A stretch of DNA of 64,000 bases from Hofstenia miamia (taxonomy: Eukaryota > Xenacoelomorpha > Acoela). The notes under the pieces are model-generated. The model saw nothing but the letters and a program-made list of their open reading frames with translations. It did not search any database and had not been told where the DNA came from. Positions 36,463 through 50,300 of the stretch are shown here, piece by piece (position 1 is the stretch's first letter; each line of letters starts with the position of its first letter). Where the stretch lies: assembly GCA_004352715.1 (NCBI GenBank), contig SCFE01000056.1:485684-549683 (forward strand). Direction: 5' to 3'. Position numbers and translations under genes: made by a program.

Positions 36463-39400
36463 ATGGCCGATGATGATAATGCTCCAAAAGAAGTTCAGTT
36501 TTTGTTCAAAGCAATGCGTACGTGATTTTTGCGTTATTAATTTCGGACATTGATATTAATTAATCATTAGGGAATTTGGTTGAAAATGTTTTAAATATAT
36601 TACAAACATCGTTCCAAGGCATTCCGATCAGTTAGATAAAGTACGTTCGTCTTCTTTTCGGAGTGCTCGCAAAGCGAATTAAGAACAAATATCCAGTCCA
36701 TCTGGGCAGAAATGATACCTAAATGTGACAACAAGCATGTTATGACGTTATTAATTAGTGGTTAGCATTCTATTCAACATATTGAATATATTCAAAATAG
36801 CTTTTAAAGTGTAATTTTAAGCAACAGATATTGATATATCAATTTACTTGATTTGTAGAAGTAATTTTATTTAGGTGAAAGAGCTTCGCAAAACAAGCGT
36901 CAGATTAAACCTCGTTCAGAAAATTTCACATTAGAATTTGCTGGTTTTGGTGATGATGATGACGATAGCGATTACGATGCTGAGAAAGATCATGATAGTG
37001 AAGGTAGTTTTAAGATTGTGTTCTTTCTTAAATTATTCAATTTTAGCATCATCAAATGCCGAAGATGATAATGAAGATGGATCAAATGACAGTGAAGGTA
37101 ACCGTTTGCGAATGTATAGCATATTCCATCGAGTTAGGTTTTATTGTGGAAAATTTCAAAAGAATCCTACTTTGAATTATTTACTGTTCCAAAAAAGCTG
37201 CCAGGAAACAAATATCCCTATTTTACTAATGCTTTTAAAGATGTGATCGGAGCAACAATAATTTTAGTTCATTTACTCAGATAATCATGCAGTTAGGTGA
37301 CTACTTAACTCAGCATACCTTTGTCACATTTGAATACTTGAACTATTTTCTTGTATGTCTCCTCTGAATAAATTTAGATACAGATGTTTTTTGCTATTGA
37401 GAACAGTTTTTATTAAAGAAGTTGATAAGATTTGGATGCGTTTTTAATCCAAAAGAATTAAAGATTTACGCAAGCAATTTGAAATTGTTCATCCCTAGTA
37501 AAAAGTGTATTTTGTCCCAAAAGTGTAAACTGACAGGATTGAACCTCATGGGGTAAATGAATTACCAATGTAGTGAATTTTTAGTTAAATTTGTCCAATA
37601 GTTTCATGAAAGACTTGAAAAAATTATTTTGTAGTGGAATGAATCACATTTTTATAACGGGCCAAAACACCCTTTCACCTTTGAAATGAACAGATTTGCC
37701 TAATAAACCGATTCAATTTCTAAGAATAGAATTTCTGTCTCGTTTCATTGTCAACCTTTGTGAAGTGAACTTTCAAGCACGATTTTCACTGCTTTATCTT
37801 GAATTTCTGCAAAGCATACTTCTGAAATATTGTATCGATTATAAATTTTGACGCCCTCTATTACCACTAAACAAGCATTTTATATTGTGTATTCCATGCT
37901 ATGTTAACCAGTGAATTACTGACTATCGGAAGGATTTGCTGAATGTTGGCTATAGGTATATGTGATATACATGTACTTGGATAATGCTATATTTGGAATC
38001 GTTGCTGCCTTGTTTGGAAACTATAGAGTTGATTACATTAAAATTCGGCTTTGAATTTCGGTCCTTTGTTATTGAAAGCGTACAGAATGCCCACGTCAAT
38101 AATAAAATCCAACCATATCTTGCGCAAAAAATTTTATTATTATTGGTTTTAGATTATGATAACGAAATCAGCAGTACTCCTAGTTCAAAACGTTTTTTAA
38201 TCTCTGGAAAGGAAGAAAATGATGCTGGTCCAAGCGTTGGTGATTTACTCTGCGCTCTCAATCTTACTCACACTGTAGATAGTAAATTTTATTGATGTTG
38301 TAAATTATTCATTACTTAGCCTCCAGCTGATGATGAACCGCCAACAACAACCCGTAGTGGTAGAAAAGTTAGGTTACCCAATTACTTAAAAGAAACAAAT
38401 TTTGAGTCGCCAATTAAAGGCTCTCGCCAGGTTGCAAAGGTACATTTGTGTTACAATTTTTTCTTTGCCAATTCACTTTAATCATATTTTACTCGAATTC
38501 AAGTTTGAGCTCGCGTATATACTATAAATTTCATAATTAAATTTTCATTTCTCTGAGAATTGGAGTTAGTATTCTTTAAAAATGGCATTTTTCCAAACAA
38601 TTCGGTACTATGTTTGTAGTGTATAATTTCATAAGCAATTTACAATATTTATTAACACGCCAAGAAACTATTTTACTCATTTAGTTGTATTTTATGAATG
38701 TAAAGATAATCTTAATGTAGAATCACTGGGGTGTGATTCTAGTGAACACAAAGAGAATACAGTTCAAACTATTTCTATTTACAAAATGCATTGCTCTATA
38801 TATACAAGTTATTTACAATATTTACAAATACCAGTCACTAACAAGAAAAGCGCGAGGTCTGGCTGATAAATAGCAACAACTACCAGCGATGTTACATTAA
38901 GCCGTTCTAGTCAATCAAAGTAATCGAAATTTAAAAAGAATTGTGATGATATTTTCTTTAAAAAATCTCAATGTAGATCTTAGCATAAAGAAAATCAATT
39001 ATATGATATTTATCTAAAAGTAATTTAATATTTTATAGTGATTTGAAATTTTTAAAGAAACCTACAATTGGAAAGTGTGAATACTAGCCTTGGAAATTGA
39101 GCTATTTGATTGGATCTGTTCCCTCCGCATGTTTTTCTAGTTATAGTTGTTTTAACATTAAGCGCTTGTTAGGGATATTTTAATTTTATTTGCTAGCATT
39201 CTATATGAGTAAATATTTAATTTACTAATACTACTGCAGCTGAAATATATTATGTATTTCAGCATTATTAAATTCTAATTGCTAGATATAATTTCTCGTT
39301 AATAGCATACACGCATTATTTTTATAGAATTCTTAAGAGTATAATCTTGTATAGATTGATACATATATTAAGAATTCAAATCTTTCTAATTTTATAAAAT

Positions 39401-41266
39401 ATACAATTAGGAACAATTGTCTTCTTCATCTGCTGAAAGTTCTGATTCAGAAGAAGAGACAGGAAGTCCTATAAGAATGTCCACTCCTAATTTAATGCTT
39501 ATATGTTCTGTTTGCCTTCTTCAGGATTCTCCAGATACCACGGAAATGTTACAGTGTGATCAGTGCGGTATCACAGTACATGAATGTAAATGATTTTTTA
39601 ATTTCCGATGAATCTTACTCATAAAATTAGCTTTTACGGTGATGGTTTAGGTTGTTACGGCACTGCACCGCTCGATGATGACACTTCTAGCGATGATACA
39701 GATAGTCCTACAGAGCCTTGGTTTTGTGATTGCTGTTGTGCTGGAGTTATCTCTCCTGTACTATCAAATATATTATCATTCGCTAAAACCTATTTTAGGA
39801 TTGTGAACTCTGTCCTTTGCGAGGTGGATTAATGAAACAAACAGACAATGATTTGTGGGTTCACTACGTTTGTGGACTTTTCACTCCTGGTCTGGCATAT
39901 GGCGATGTTATGCGGCTCAGTGATGTTACACTTTCTACAATTAATTATACTTTTTGGAGTGCGAAGGTATTTAAATTTATATATGTGAACTCAAAATCGT
40001 TAATCATTACGTTAGGATTGCTCTTTATGTGACGATAGAAGATTTTGTCGCACTGGAATTTCGATTCAATGTGATGCTGGCCTTTGCAGAACATTTTTTC
40101 ATGCTTCATGGTAAACTTCCATTTTCTTTTTTATAAAGACGTCAATAAAACTCTACAAATAATTGTAGTTCAATTTTAATAGCAAAACATTGTGTCCCAT
40201 TATCACTTTAGAGCAATAATTTTTTGAATCATTTTGAACTTTCCAATTATCTAAGGTGCCATTTAAAATAAAAAGTGTGTTCTTGCTCGTTATCTATTAA
40301 TTAGTGTGTTTCACTAATGGGTTTTCTCAAATGTTTAACCTTTTGAGCTTTTCATTAAATATTATTATTCATTAGTGTACAACATATGTATGCATTGTGA
40401 AAAATTATCATTATTTATGGTTTTCATTTTAGTGCTCAAAAGGCTGGCTATCTGTTCAAGTACGATATCTACGTAAGCACTGTTTTGTTTAAGATTTAGT
40501 TTGTTATTGGATAATTGATACACACAATTTTTAAACATAATCTAAATGAATTTATTATTGGTATCATTTTTGTCATGTCTCATGTTATATGTATTTCAGA
40601 CAAAGACAATGTTGTTCAAGCCATTTGTTAGAACATTCCTCGAGTATATTTAAAATATTTCCAAAAAATTGAGCCAGTGGCTAGTGATTGATGTCTCTGT
40701 ACACACACAGCTCCTTGGAAATGATGTGACTAGTGCTGTTATCATTCGTTTAAAAGTACTGTCTCCCACTGTACATTCGAATACATTTAGTCGTTGCGAA
40801 GCATCTACCTGGCTTTGAATTTTATAAACAGTGCGGTTTGGTCAATCAAGCAACTATTACATTAAAAGATTATGTTAATTTCGGGCATCATGTTGATGTG
40901 GTAGTAATTTCCTACTGACAATAAAATGTTTTTTTTTCTTCACATGCGCAATCCTTAGTTGGAAGAATTTACAAGTCTACGAGGACTAGTTAGTTAGAAA
41001 TTTTCATTTTTCTAATCATTTACCATTTCATTCTTATTATGCTTGGCAACCTATTGTTCCAGTACAGAATAATGTTTATAGTTTTCCGTAAATATTAATA
41101 TATTTGAGGAGATTGTACCACTTTTTTTTACAAAGAAATGCTTCTACAAGTTTTAGATATTTCATTTGATTTTCGAACGCTGTCTTTGTTTTTTTCTAGC
41201 ATCAAAAGTGAAAGTTGCATTCGCGTTTTAGTGTAAAAACTATTTTTCAGAAGCGAAAAATGTAAA

Positions 41267-41306
<40 letters not shown>

Positions 41307-44300
41307 CAGGCAACCCCGTCTAAGTCGGATTTTCGCGTAACTCGTACTATTAATAAAGAACAGACAAATTCCAATATTTACACACACAAACAAAATTATT
41401 TTTAAGTCGGNNNNNNNNNNNNNNNNNNNNNTATATATATATACAGGCAACCCCGTCTAAGTCGGATTTTCGCGTAACTCGTACTATTAATAAAGAACAG
41501 ACAAATTCCAATATTTACACACACAAACAAAATTATTTTTAAGTCGGATAAATTCTAAATCGGACTGAAATCTACGTACAAAGTTATCATTGAAAATTTC
41601 ATTCACAAGTCTTGCACGCGATTCAAGCATAGGTGTGAATATTTTAATCGCGTAGTAAAAATAATGAAATACTACAGCGCAGCTCATGGTATTGACCATA
41701 GAGCTACTATACATAGCTCCACGGTATTGACGTACAAACAGTTCATGTAGAGGTAAACACAGATATGTTTATGTGAGGTGCTGTCAATGGGTGATATTTT
41801 AAATAAGTTGTCCGGTAATCTTTCAAGTAAAATTAGATGATGTTAAAGTGACAACTCCCTGATTTATGAGATGGGTGAAATAAAGGAATACAAAAAATTA
41901 TTGTAAACTTCGTAAATATAGTAACCCTAGAAAACGTTATAATATATATATCACTAAAACAACTTCTTTCATAACAAACATCAGATTGCTTGCACAAAAG
42001 TTACGCTATCGTAAATGTCAGTTTTCGCGGAACTAGTACAAGCCAAGTCTCCTAAAATTATATCTCGGATTTCTTGTAAGTTGGATTATTTTCATTTGTC
42101 CGAGTCGATCTGACTTAGGAAGTTTATCACAAACAATAATGCTAAATACAAACCCTGTCTAAGCATTTTGGATTTACAGTAATGTATTTTGAAGCTTTCC
42201 ACAATGTTGATGCTACAAATTCAAAGAAAATTTCTTATTTTACTCGTTTTCTATATAATTTTTTTTCAAATACAAGGGATTACTCTTTTATTTCAAATTC
42301 GCCTACGGTATTTTGGATTCACAGGTGCAATTGAAAATTCGAAATACAAATATATTATGTTACATGTACGTACTATCAAAATTGTACATTTGGGGAATTT
42401 TGCTGTTTTGCTTTTTATATGGCGAAGTGTGATTGAACCATATGATATTAAGTTTCGCCTAATCGATTATTTTGTAAAATTTGCCCCAACTAGAGTCACT
42501 TTATACTTCTATGTCTGCAAGGGGGGTCCAAGCCGCTCCTATTCAAAGATCACTATAAATTTGAACATTTTTGCTGGGACGGTTCCGTTAAAATAGTATC
42601 TTTTGTAATGGCATACTATTGGAATTTTTTGAAACAATTCAATTTTTGTGATTGCTCTTGTAAAATACAAGGGTCATCAACCATTGGTGTTATTAACCAT
42701 CAGTATGATGAGCATCCATGCTGGCCATTCTATATTACAATTTTAGAAAGGTTAATTAATGCATTTATTTAGGATTCTTCCGATCAGATGGTAAATCCTT
42801 ATTTTGCATACTGCAAGCAACATGCAGAAAAGGAACTTGTTGTCGGGAATCGACGAAATTATATCACATTCAAAGCAACACTAGCCAATTTCAAGCCTGA
42901 TTTGGATGTAAGACTTTTGTGTTTGTATACGTAAATATATTAATAACCACTAGGTATATAGTAAAAAGCGAGAATAACTGTAAATAATTGTGACAAACGT
43001 GATTCAAAGTTTTTACATTGTTAATTTTAGGATAGAATCGAGAGGAAACTAAAGCAGTATCGTCAACGTTATGTCTCCTTCCGAAAAAAGTATGTGCGGG
43101 CATATGGTAAGTACATATAATCACACAATTATATATATACTCGCCAATGCTTATTATAAATTAGACAGTTTAATAATAATTGCAGGCACTGTAAAATATA
43201 TAAAGAAGTTGTCATAGTAACCAGAGTTTGCACCTGGTGTCTAATTCAATATATTTTTCCAAAAATTAGCCCCAAACAAAGTATACAGCTCATCGCAATA
43301 ACTGTTGAATCAAATAGATTTTCGTTTTGACCTTCGTTTGATGATCTTAAAAGTTGATATAATTGTATAAGTTGTACTACAAATTAATAATTTTCTCAAT
43401 GAACCTTTGTAATAAGGGTAGATCTGATGTTGCAAAAAATTATAAATGATTTTTAGAAGATGATTTTTACAAGGATATACATTTCGTGGAATTGACATAA
43501 AATTTTAACAATCGAGTTATTACCAAAATGTACTTGAGTACAGGATTAATGAATAATCAGAAAATCATATTATATTGGTTATCTGTATCATTGGTTCCCA
43601 TTTTTAATAAGTGACCGCTATTACAATTTTACTCAAAATGAATTCATGTGTTCTTGTAACAGTTTTGCACATATAAATTCAATTAAAATATTTTGCTTAG
43701 TGCCTGAGCTAAAAGTTCCTCGATTGCCTACAAGTTGCCCTTCTCTTTGCAAGAATTTGGCTTTGAAATCAGAAATGATGGGCGTCAATCCTGGTGCACC
43801 TGGTGGTGAAATTTCTTCGATGTCTTTCAAACGTTGGCATGTCCCTCTTGCTTTGAATGTCGATTTTGTTGCATATTTTTTAGGTAAACACCCTTAAATT
43901 TTTATTGAAAGATTTCGTTTATTATTTTAAGATATGAAATCTTTTATACAGACTTTTGTAATGAGTATTTCATTATTCAAAACCAATCAAGCTTTATATC
44001 GACATCCATACAAAACACAAAGATTACGGCCTTTGTCAATTTTGAGTTGGCAAGTGCCCGTCTCTTTTACGTATATAATTTTTTTACACATCTGTGTGAG
44101 ACATACAATTTCAGCATCTCTTTCAGTTTCATAATTATTTCATCCAACTTCTTAAATTTTGATGGTGTCAATTGTCTGCCAATCTTGATTGAATTGCAGA
44201 CAGCATGTGGCTAACCTGACGGATTTGAACATCAATATCACTATAGATGTCCATGAATTGTGCCAATGATTTAACTTTACAAAAAAGTTGTTGATTGATT

Positions 44301-47300
44301 CTGCCTTCATGTGCTCCTCTAATAGTGAATTCACGTAGGGAAGGATTTGTAAATGTGTTAATTGATCCGTGTATTGCAGCAACATCTGGAAACGCGAAAT
44401 ATCAACTTTTGAATATGCTTCACTGGCCTGTTGAACACCACCTAAACGAGACAATTGATTACTAGAGGAAAATCTGGTAAATCTTCTCTTCTGCTATTGA
44501 AAAGGTTTCGTATCCTGCTTCGAAATATTGATGGAACGTAATTCTTCTGTTTTTTGGAATTGGCGATGTTGTTTGTTTGATGCACAGATCCTGTTGCAGT
44601 TGAAACTTTGGAGACAATGATAAATTCCAGCGCGTGAATATCGGCGGGATTCTGAAATACAAAATATAGAAAAAATAATATTAAAAATCAAATCTACATG
44701 AAAAATTAGGAAAGTAGAAGATAACTTACTTGAGGGTTGATGGGATCTCTTCAGCTGCAAAGAGAAGAATGATTTCTGACCGAAAATGCAAAAGTATTTA
44801 TAGTGAAATACTGCAATCTGATTGAATGTTGAAAAAAATCATAGTTTCGCATTTCCGATCTCAAATTTGCTTGATCTGACCACAACTTTCCTTTGAATGC
44901 TGACACCTCGTTATTGAATGATAACAGTTTTTTGTCATTGAGTTCTTTGACTACAGTATTTGATTGAACACTTGATTCAGTTATGTCTGCAGTTCCATCT
45001 GAAGAGCTCTAAACACATATAAATATTAGAAAACAGTCAATAATTACTTACTACATTCTCTTACTGTGGATCAGTACGTTTTTGATAGAATTGCAAAAAG
45101 TCTCTTCCCGAATTACTTCAGTTGGCATCATGATGGAAGACTCATGAGTGGTTCATAGGATCTTCATTCGACTCTGCAATCATAGTTTGATCTAGGACAG
45201 ATGGTGTGTCCATGTAATGTTTCTTATTCCGCTGAATTCATTTCTGAAAGATCACTTGGGGCAATGAAGGCATCATTGAGGTCAGTGGCTTCATCTGATA
45301 ATGACGAAATCTAAAAACAAATTAATGTATAAATATAAAAAATGATAACTTACCAATGCTCGAAGTTTCTTAAGGATTGAATGTATTAAAAGATAGACTT
45401 CCTTTTCTTAGATGAAGACTTAGATGGAATATCATTGGTGGATTGCCCTATTCCAGGCGTATAAAGATTGAGTTTGGATGTTGATGGTGTTGCATGGAAT
45501 TTTCTTGCATTTGTATCAAATGTTCTCATCGTTGATCTTCAGTAATACTAGGGTCGTTGAAAATGTGCGTATCCCAGGCTTTTCTAATTATAGTGGCATT
45601 TATGTCTGTCTTCTTTAAGAACCTGCTTTATAGTTGCTGAACAATGTCTCCTGACATTTAAATCGACAGTATTTGATCTGGTGCAGAATAAAAACTTTGG
45701 AAAATCCAAGCCCATTTCCAGGTATGCTGTTTTCAGGAACCTAAAAGGTGGTCTCAAATCATCGCTAATGTAAAAGTTAACTGGATGCGTATATCCTGTC
45801 TTATGGTCTGAGACCACGATATGATTGTTTGTCTCTTCAATTTTTCTAAGATCTTCAAATTTTCGGTTGAGAATTGCTAACGGACGGCAGCACAATTGGT
45901 AGGTAAGAAGGAAAAGAACCGTTTTTAAATCCATCATTTCCCACGTCATTCCATGGGCGTCACCAAACATTTCTTTGTTTTGCCATCATCTCATCCAATT
46001 TTTTTCTTTGGAACTTTCTTTCGTAGGTCTTCTATTGTGTGAATGGGTTACCCCCCCCCCCCCNNNNNNNNNNNNNNNNNNNNNNNNNNNNNNNNNNNNN
46101 NNNNNNNNNNNNNNNNNNNNNNNNNNNNNNNNNNNNNNNNNNNNNNNNNNNNNNNNNNNNNNNNNNNNNNNNNNNNNNNNNNNNNNNCCCCCCCCCCCCC
46201 CCCGGAACTTTGATAAACGTGACTGAATGGCTCCCAACATATGCGAAATGCGACGGATTTGAACATCAACTTCAGATCAAATATCCTTTGACAGAAAGTT
46301 GTTTATCGACTTTGCTTTCATAAGCTCTTCAAGCAAAGTGTTAACGTATGGTAGTGGCTTTGTGAGAGTATCTGTTCGCTGCATTAGAGTCTTCAAACGC
46401 GATATGTCAGCTTTTGATAATGCTGAGCTCGATTGTACGCCACTTAAATTCGATAATTGATTAGACGTGGAAAGGTAGTTCTCTAAGTAATCTGGGAGAT
46501 CTTCTATTCTTTGATGGAGGAGGTTCCTTATTCTCCTTCTAAATATTGGTGGGGCATAGAGGAATTCATCAGTCTTCTTATAATGGCGTTACTGGTGGCC
46601 TCGATGGTTCTTGTTTGTGGAACATATGCGATTGCAATCCAAACACGTTAGAACTGATTCATAATCTTCTAGCCTGACAATGTCTATCATCATAGTTAGC
46701 GGAGTATCACCACCCAACTTGTGTCGCAGATGTAGTTCCTGCAAACTGGGCATTTCATGTATCTCGGAGGCATTCAAAAATACAAAATATAGAAAAAATA
46801 ATGTTAAAATGAAATCTACATAAAAATTAGGTAAGAAAAGTGTCATAAGTTAAAGAAAGTAGAAGATAACTTACTTGTAGCAAGTAGTGTACTTGACGGC
46901 TGCAAGAAAATGATTTCTCACTGAAAAAAGTTTAGATGTAGTCAGGAGATATTCCTGAAGGTCAGGGTCCCCCCAAATTTTCTCAAAAAGAATATCTTTT
47001 TTTTCGTTTTTTTATAGATATGCTTAAATATGTCTTAAATACATATTGCAACCCATGGGCAGTTCACGGGCAGAGGGGAACACATTAAAAACTTGACCCA
47101 AAGTGACCCGGAATAAGTAACCATCCTTCAGGCATAAGTAACCATTTTCAACCGAAATTGGGGTTTGATATCTCAGAAAGTATAAGTCCTAGAGCTTAGC
47201 TATTAGCACCTGCATGCCCCTAGGGAGTCAAAGCCAAACACTGGCCTAACTCGTGAAAGGGTGACTTATTCCATTGGGTGGTGACTTATGCCTGAAGGTG

Positions 47301-50300
47301 GTCCAAACCCTGGGGCATAAGTAACCGTAAACCAAGTTAAATATATTAAAAAATTACGGCATTAAAAAACTACATTAAAAAATTACGACATTAATAAACG
47401 ACGAAATTAGAAAACTACAACATTAAAAAATGTCGACATTAATGAACGGTTAAAGTTTCTAAGGGGCGACATTAAATTCGACATTAAAATCCTTCCCCTT
47501 AAAACGGCTTCAATGCAGCAATATCGCCATGCAAACCTATACTTCTGTAAAATTCTTGCAACTGTCATACTATGACCATGTAGATCTTGAATCCACACTT
47601 GTAATTGCCTTGTGGTCTTTACTTGAATTGATCCTTCTTTCTTGAATCTGCATATGATTCTAGATACAGTGTTCCTTGGCACGTTCATAGCCTTCGATAT
47701 ACCAACTGCAGATAGACCTTCTGATTGCTTTGCAATAATCAGCTCTTTAATCGTGGAGAGTGTAATGCGGCATAACTTGCTCGGCAAGTAAACAAAAATT
47801 ATATAAATAGTTAAAAATGAAAAAATTAATACCTTACAATTTGAATGCAAATAAATAAATCTCCTCAAAACTTTTGCAGATCCAAGCAGAGGTACCCTCA
47901 CTTTGAAAGTTGTGGTGGTGATCGCTAAGAGTTCAAAAGTAAGTAATTATTTATCTAATTAGCTTAAAACAGAACCTTCTTTGTAATAATACTCAGCTAA
48001 ACCCTTACCATAGGAATTTACAGCTTGGAAATTGTAGGGGTGCTCAATACTTTATCATACAACTACAATTATTTTCATTACTTAAACATTTTCGACAAAG
48101 TCTAAATTTGACCTCAAAATTTTTTATAAATGAACAGATTAAAATTGCTGCATTATTACATAGTTTTCGCTATTTTGTTTTTAAGAAAAGTTTGTTGCTA
48201 GCCTTAAGTTCGGCTAGGTCTGGGCTGGTCTTGGGTTCTTACTGGTCGGAGCTTTACTAAATTAAAACTAGAGGAAATGTTTTGGGTTTACATTTTCAAA
48301 GAAACTGAAGTGTATATGTAGCATGTGGGCATAATATTGAACTCTTTATGAACTTGGTCTGGACCTGAACTACGTTCACTCTTTTTCAATCATCTCCACC
48401 TGGGCTGAACCTAAGAATTCAGACCCACTCATATCCCTGAATTTTAGTACATATTTCCGCTTCTCACATTTGTTTCTGCGCGTTTTGCACTGTGTAATTA
48501 GTGCTTGATCTTATTTGAAAGAAAATTCATCATCATGCTGGTATTGATGATATTCTTACATATTTTGTATTTTATTTTTTACATCATAGTTTTTCTCAAA
48601 CTGGTGGTGTTAAAGTATTTCATATTTTAGACGTAAATTGAACTACATCAGATCAGCAAAAATTCTAGTTTTATAAAAAAAAATATAGGACGTTTGAATT
48701 ACGCATTTTTAAATATTACGAAATCCTGCTTAAATTCCTTTCCCTATTTAATCGACATTCAACAAAAAAGCTTTTGCGGTGACAAGAATGTTTATTGTTA
48801 GAATTTCAGCTGCATAGGAATTGAAAATACTTCAATTTACTGCTATTTCATTTAAAAATGGAGGACGATTTGGGGGTTTCAAAGCATTTTTTAATTTCTT
48901 GCTTACGAACACAAAACACTTACATTCCCTTATATACCTTCATTATACAAAATGTAATCAGTGTTTTGTTTCAACTATACTCATATTGTTTAATATTAAT
49001 TCAAACAAGCTTATGCAAATTGCCAGTGTTTCGTAGTTTATGACTTAGTTGTGTTTTGCTATGTTGTGCTTTTATGACGCAACAGCCTTTTTTTCCGTTG
49101 TGTTGGGTTGTTGTGTGAAAATAACTCACACAACGACAATCCGAAAAACTGGCGTATTTTGTCAGCGTTTGTTTAATTCAAAATTTCTTTTCAGAGATTT
49201 AGGATTTACGTTTTCATATTCACCTTTAGAAATGAATTCATTCCAAAAAATATTTTAGCTAGAGTTTATTAAATGATAGCTTACTGAAGTAAGTCTTACA
49301 GCATTTGACAGATATAGTAAAACCTAATAGCATTCTACTACTGGCCTCTTCATAAATATTCCTTGAATGTATTGTGAAAGCAAAGTTTTGAATAAATATT
49401 TCTTTATTACAGTATACTTTTAGAGCGCCAAGGTCGTGCAAAGGAAGTGAAAGAACGTCTTCGTGAGAACATCAGTGAAAATGGCGCGCTGAAGGATACA
49501 TTAAAAGCACTAGAGGATAAATTTACTCGCATTAGCGTTGTCAACGAAAAGTTAGAAGATGCAATTGAATCTGAAGTTCAGAGCATGAATCGTCTTACTA
49601 CTCTGCTCTCTGAAATATCTGATCGTGTATGAATTTCCTACCATATTCTATATGCGGCATTTTGCATTTACTTAACTCACTGATTGCAATTTAGTGCATT
49701 GAAATTCCCGAAGTGTTTAAGCATCGAATTAATCTCCAATCTCGCACGAGAAAGACCCTTTCCCCTACTGATGACATGCACAGGTACTATCGGAAGGAAT
49801 ATTTTAATATTCAATATCCACATTTTTTATTCCAATGTAAAATATCAATATTCGCTAGTTTTGTAATGTCGTTGTTTATAGCATTCATCAACGTCTTCAT
49901 CTTCAGGAAAGCAATGTTATCAGTATCAAACCTTGCTAATAATTTTCATTACAGATTCGTAAATAAGTTGTGTCCAATTTGTAGAAAACACATTTTGTAT
50001 AGTTCTATGCAAAAAATTTGAGAATTTCAATTTTTGTATTATGTATTGAATTCTTTTCCGAAAAATCAATTACATTAAGAACATTGACGTCGTTTCTTAG
50101 AAAATATGTGACAAAATAATTCAAGAGCGGTCTGCAATAGCTCTTCGAAATTCTGCCATTAGGCATCTAAAGTTACATCACAATTACAAAATGAAACGGA
50201 AATGAATGCCCATCAAACAGCAGTGTAGCGATCACTCACTCGAAGCACTTTAAATACGCTTTAGAAACTCTCGAGGTCACTGAATTTATTTTCAAAAAGA

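Larger units (their letters stand above)
40473..42772. other. PHF14 intron 10 (2.3 kb)
   Basis: Holds a (TA)n tract (41271-41306), a gap-flanking duplication and a pogo-like repeat. A 135-residue plus-strand frame at 42189-42596 is hydrophobic and Lys-rich with no recognised motif, and is probably chance. Confidence 0.5.

Noticed and set aside
36938-37246. 102-residue frame overlapping PHF14 exons 2-3
   Set aside because: Reads a different frame from the acidic exons 2-3 and through the intron; not the coding frame.
42189-42596. 135-residue plus-strand frame in PHF14 intron 10
   Set aside because: Hydrophobic/Lys/Ile-rich composition typical of AT-rich noise, no conserved motif, no splice context.
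45975-46323. Frames crossing the poly-C region
   Set aside because: Made of N and poly-C/poly-G codons; gap artefacts.
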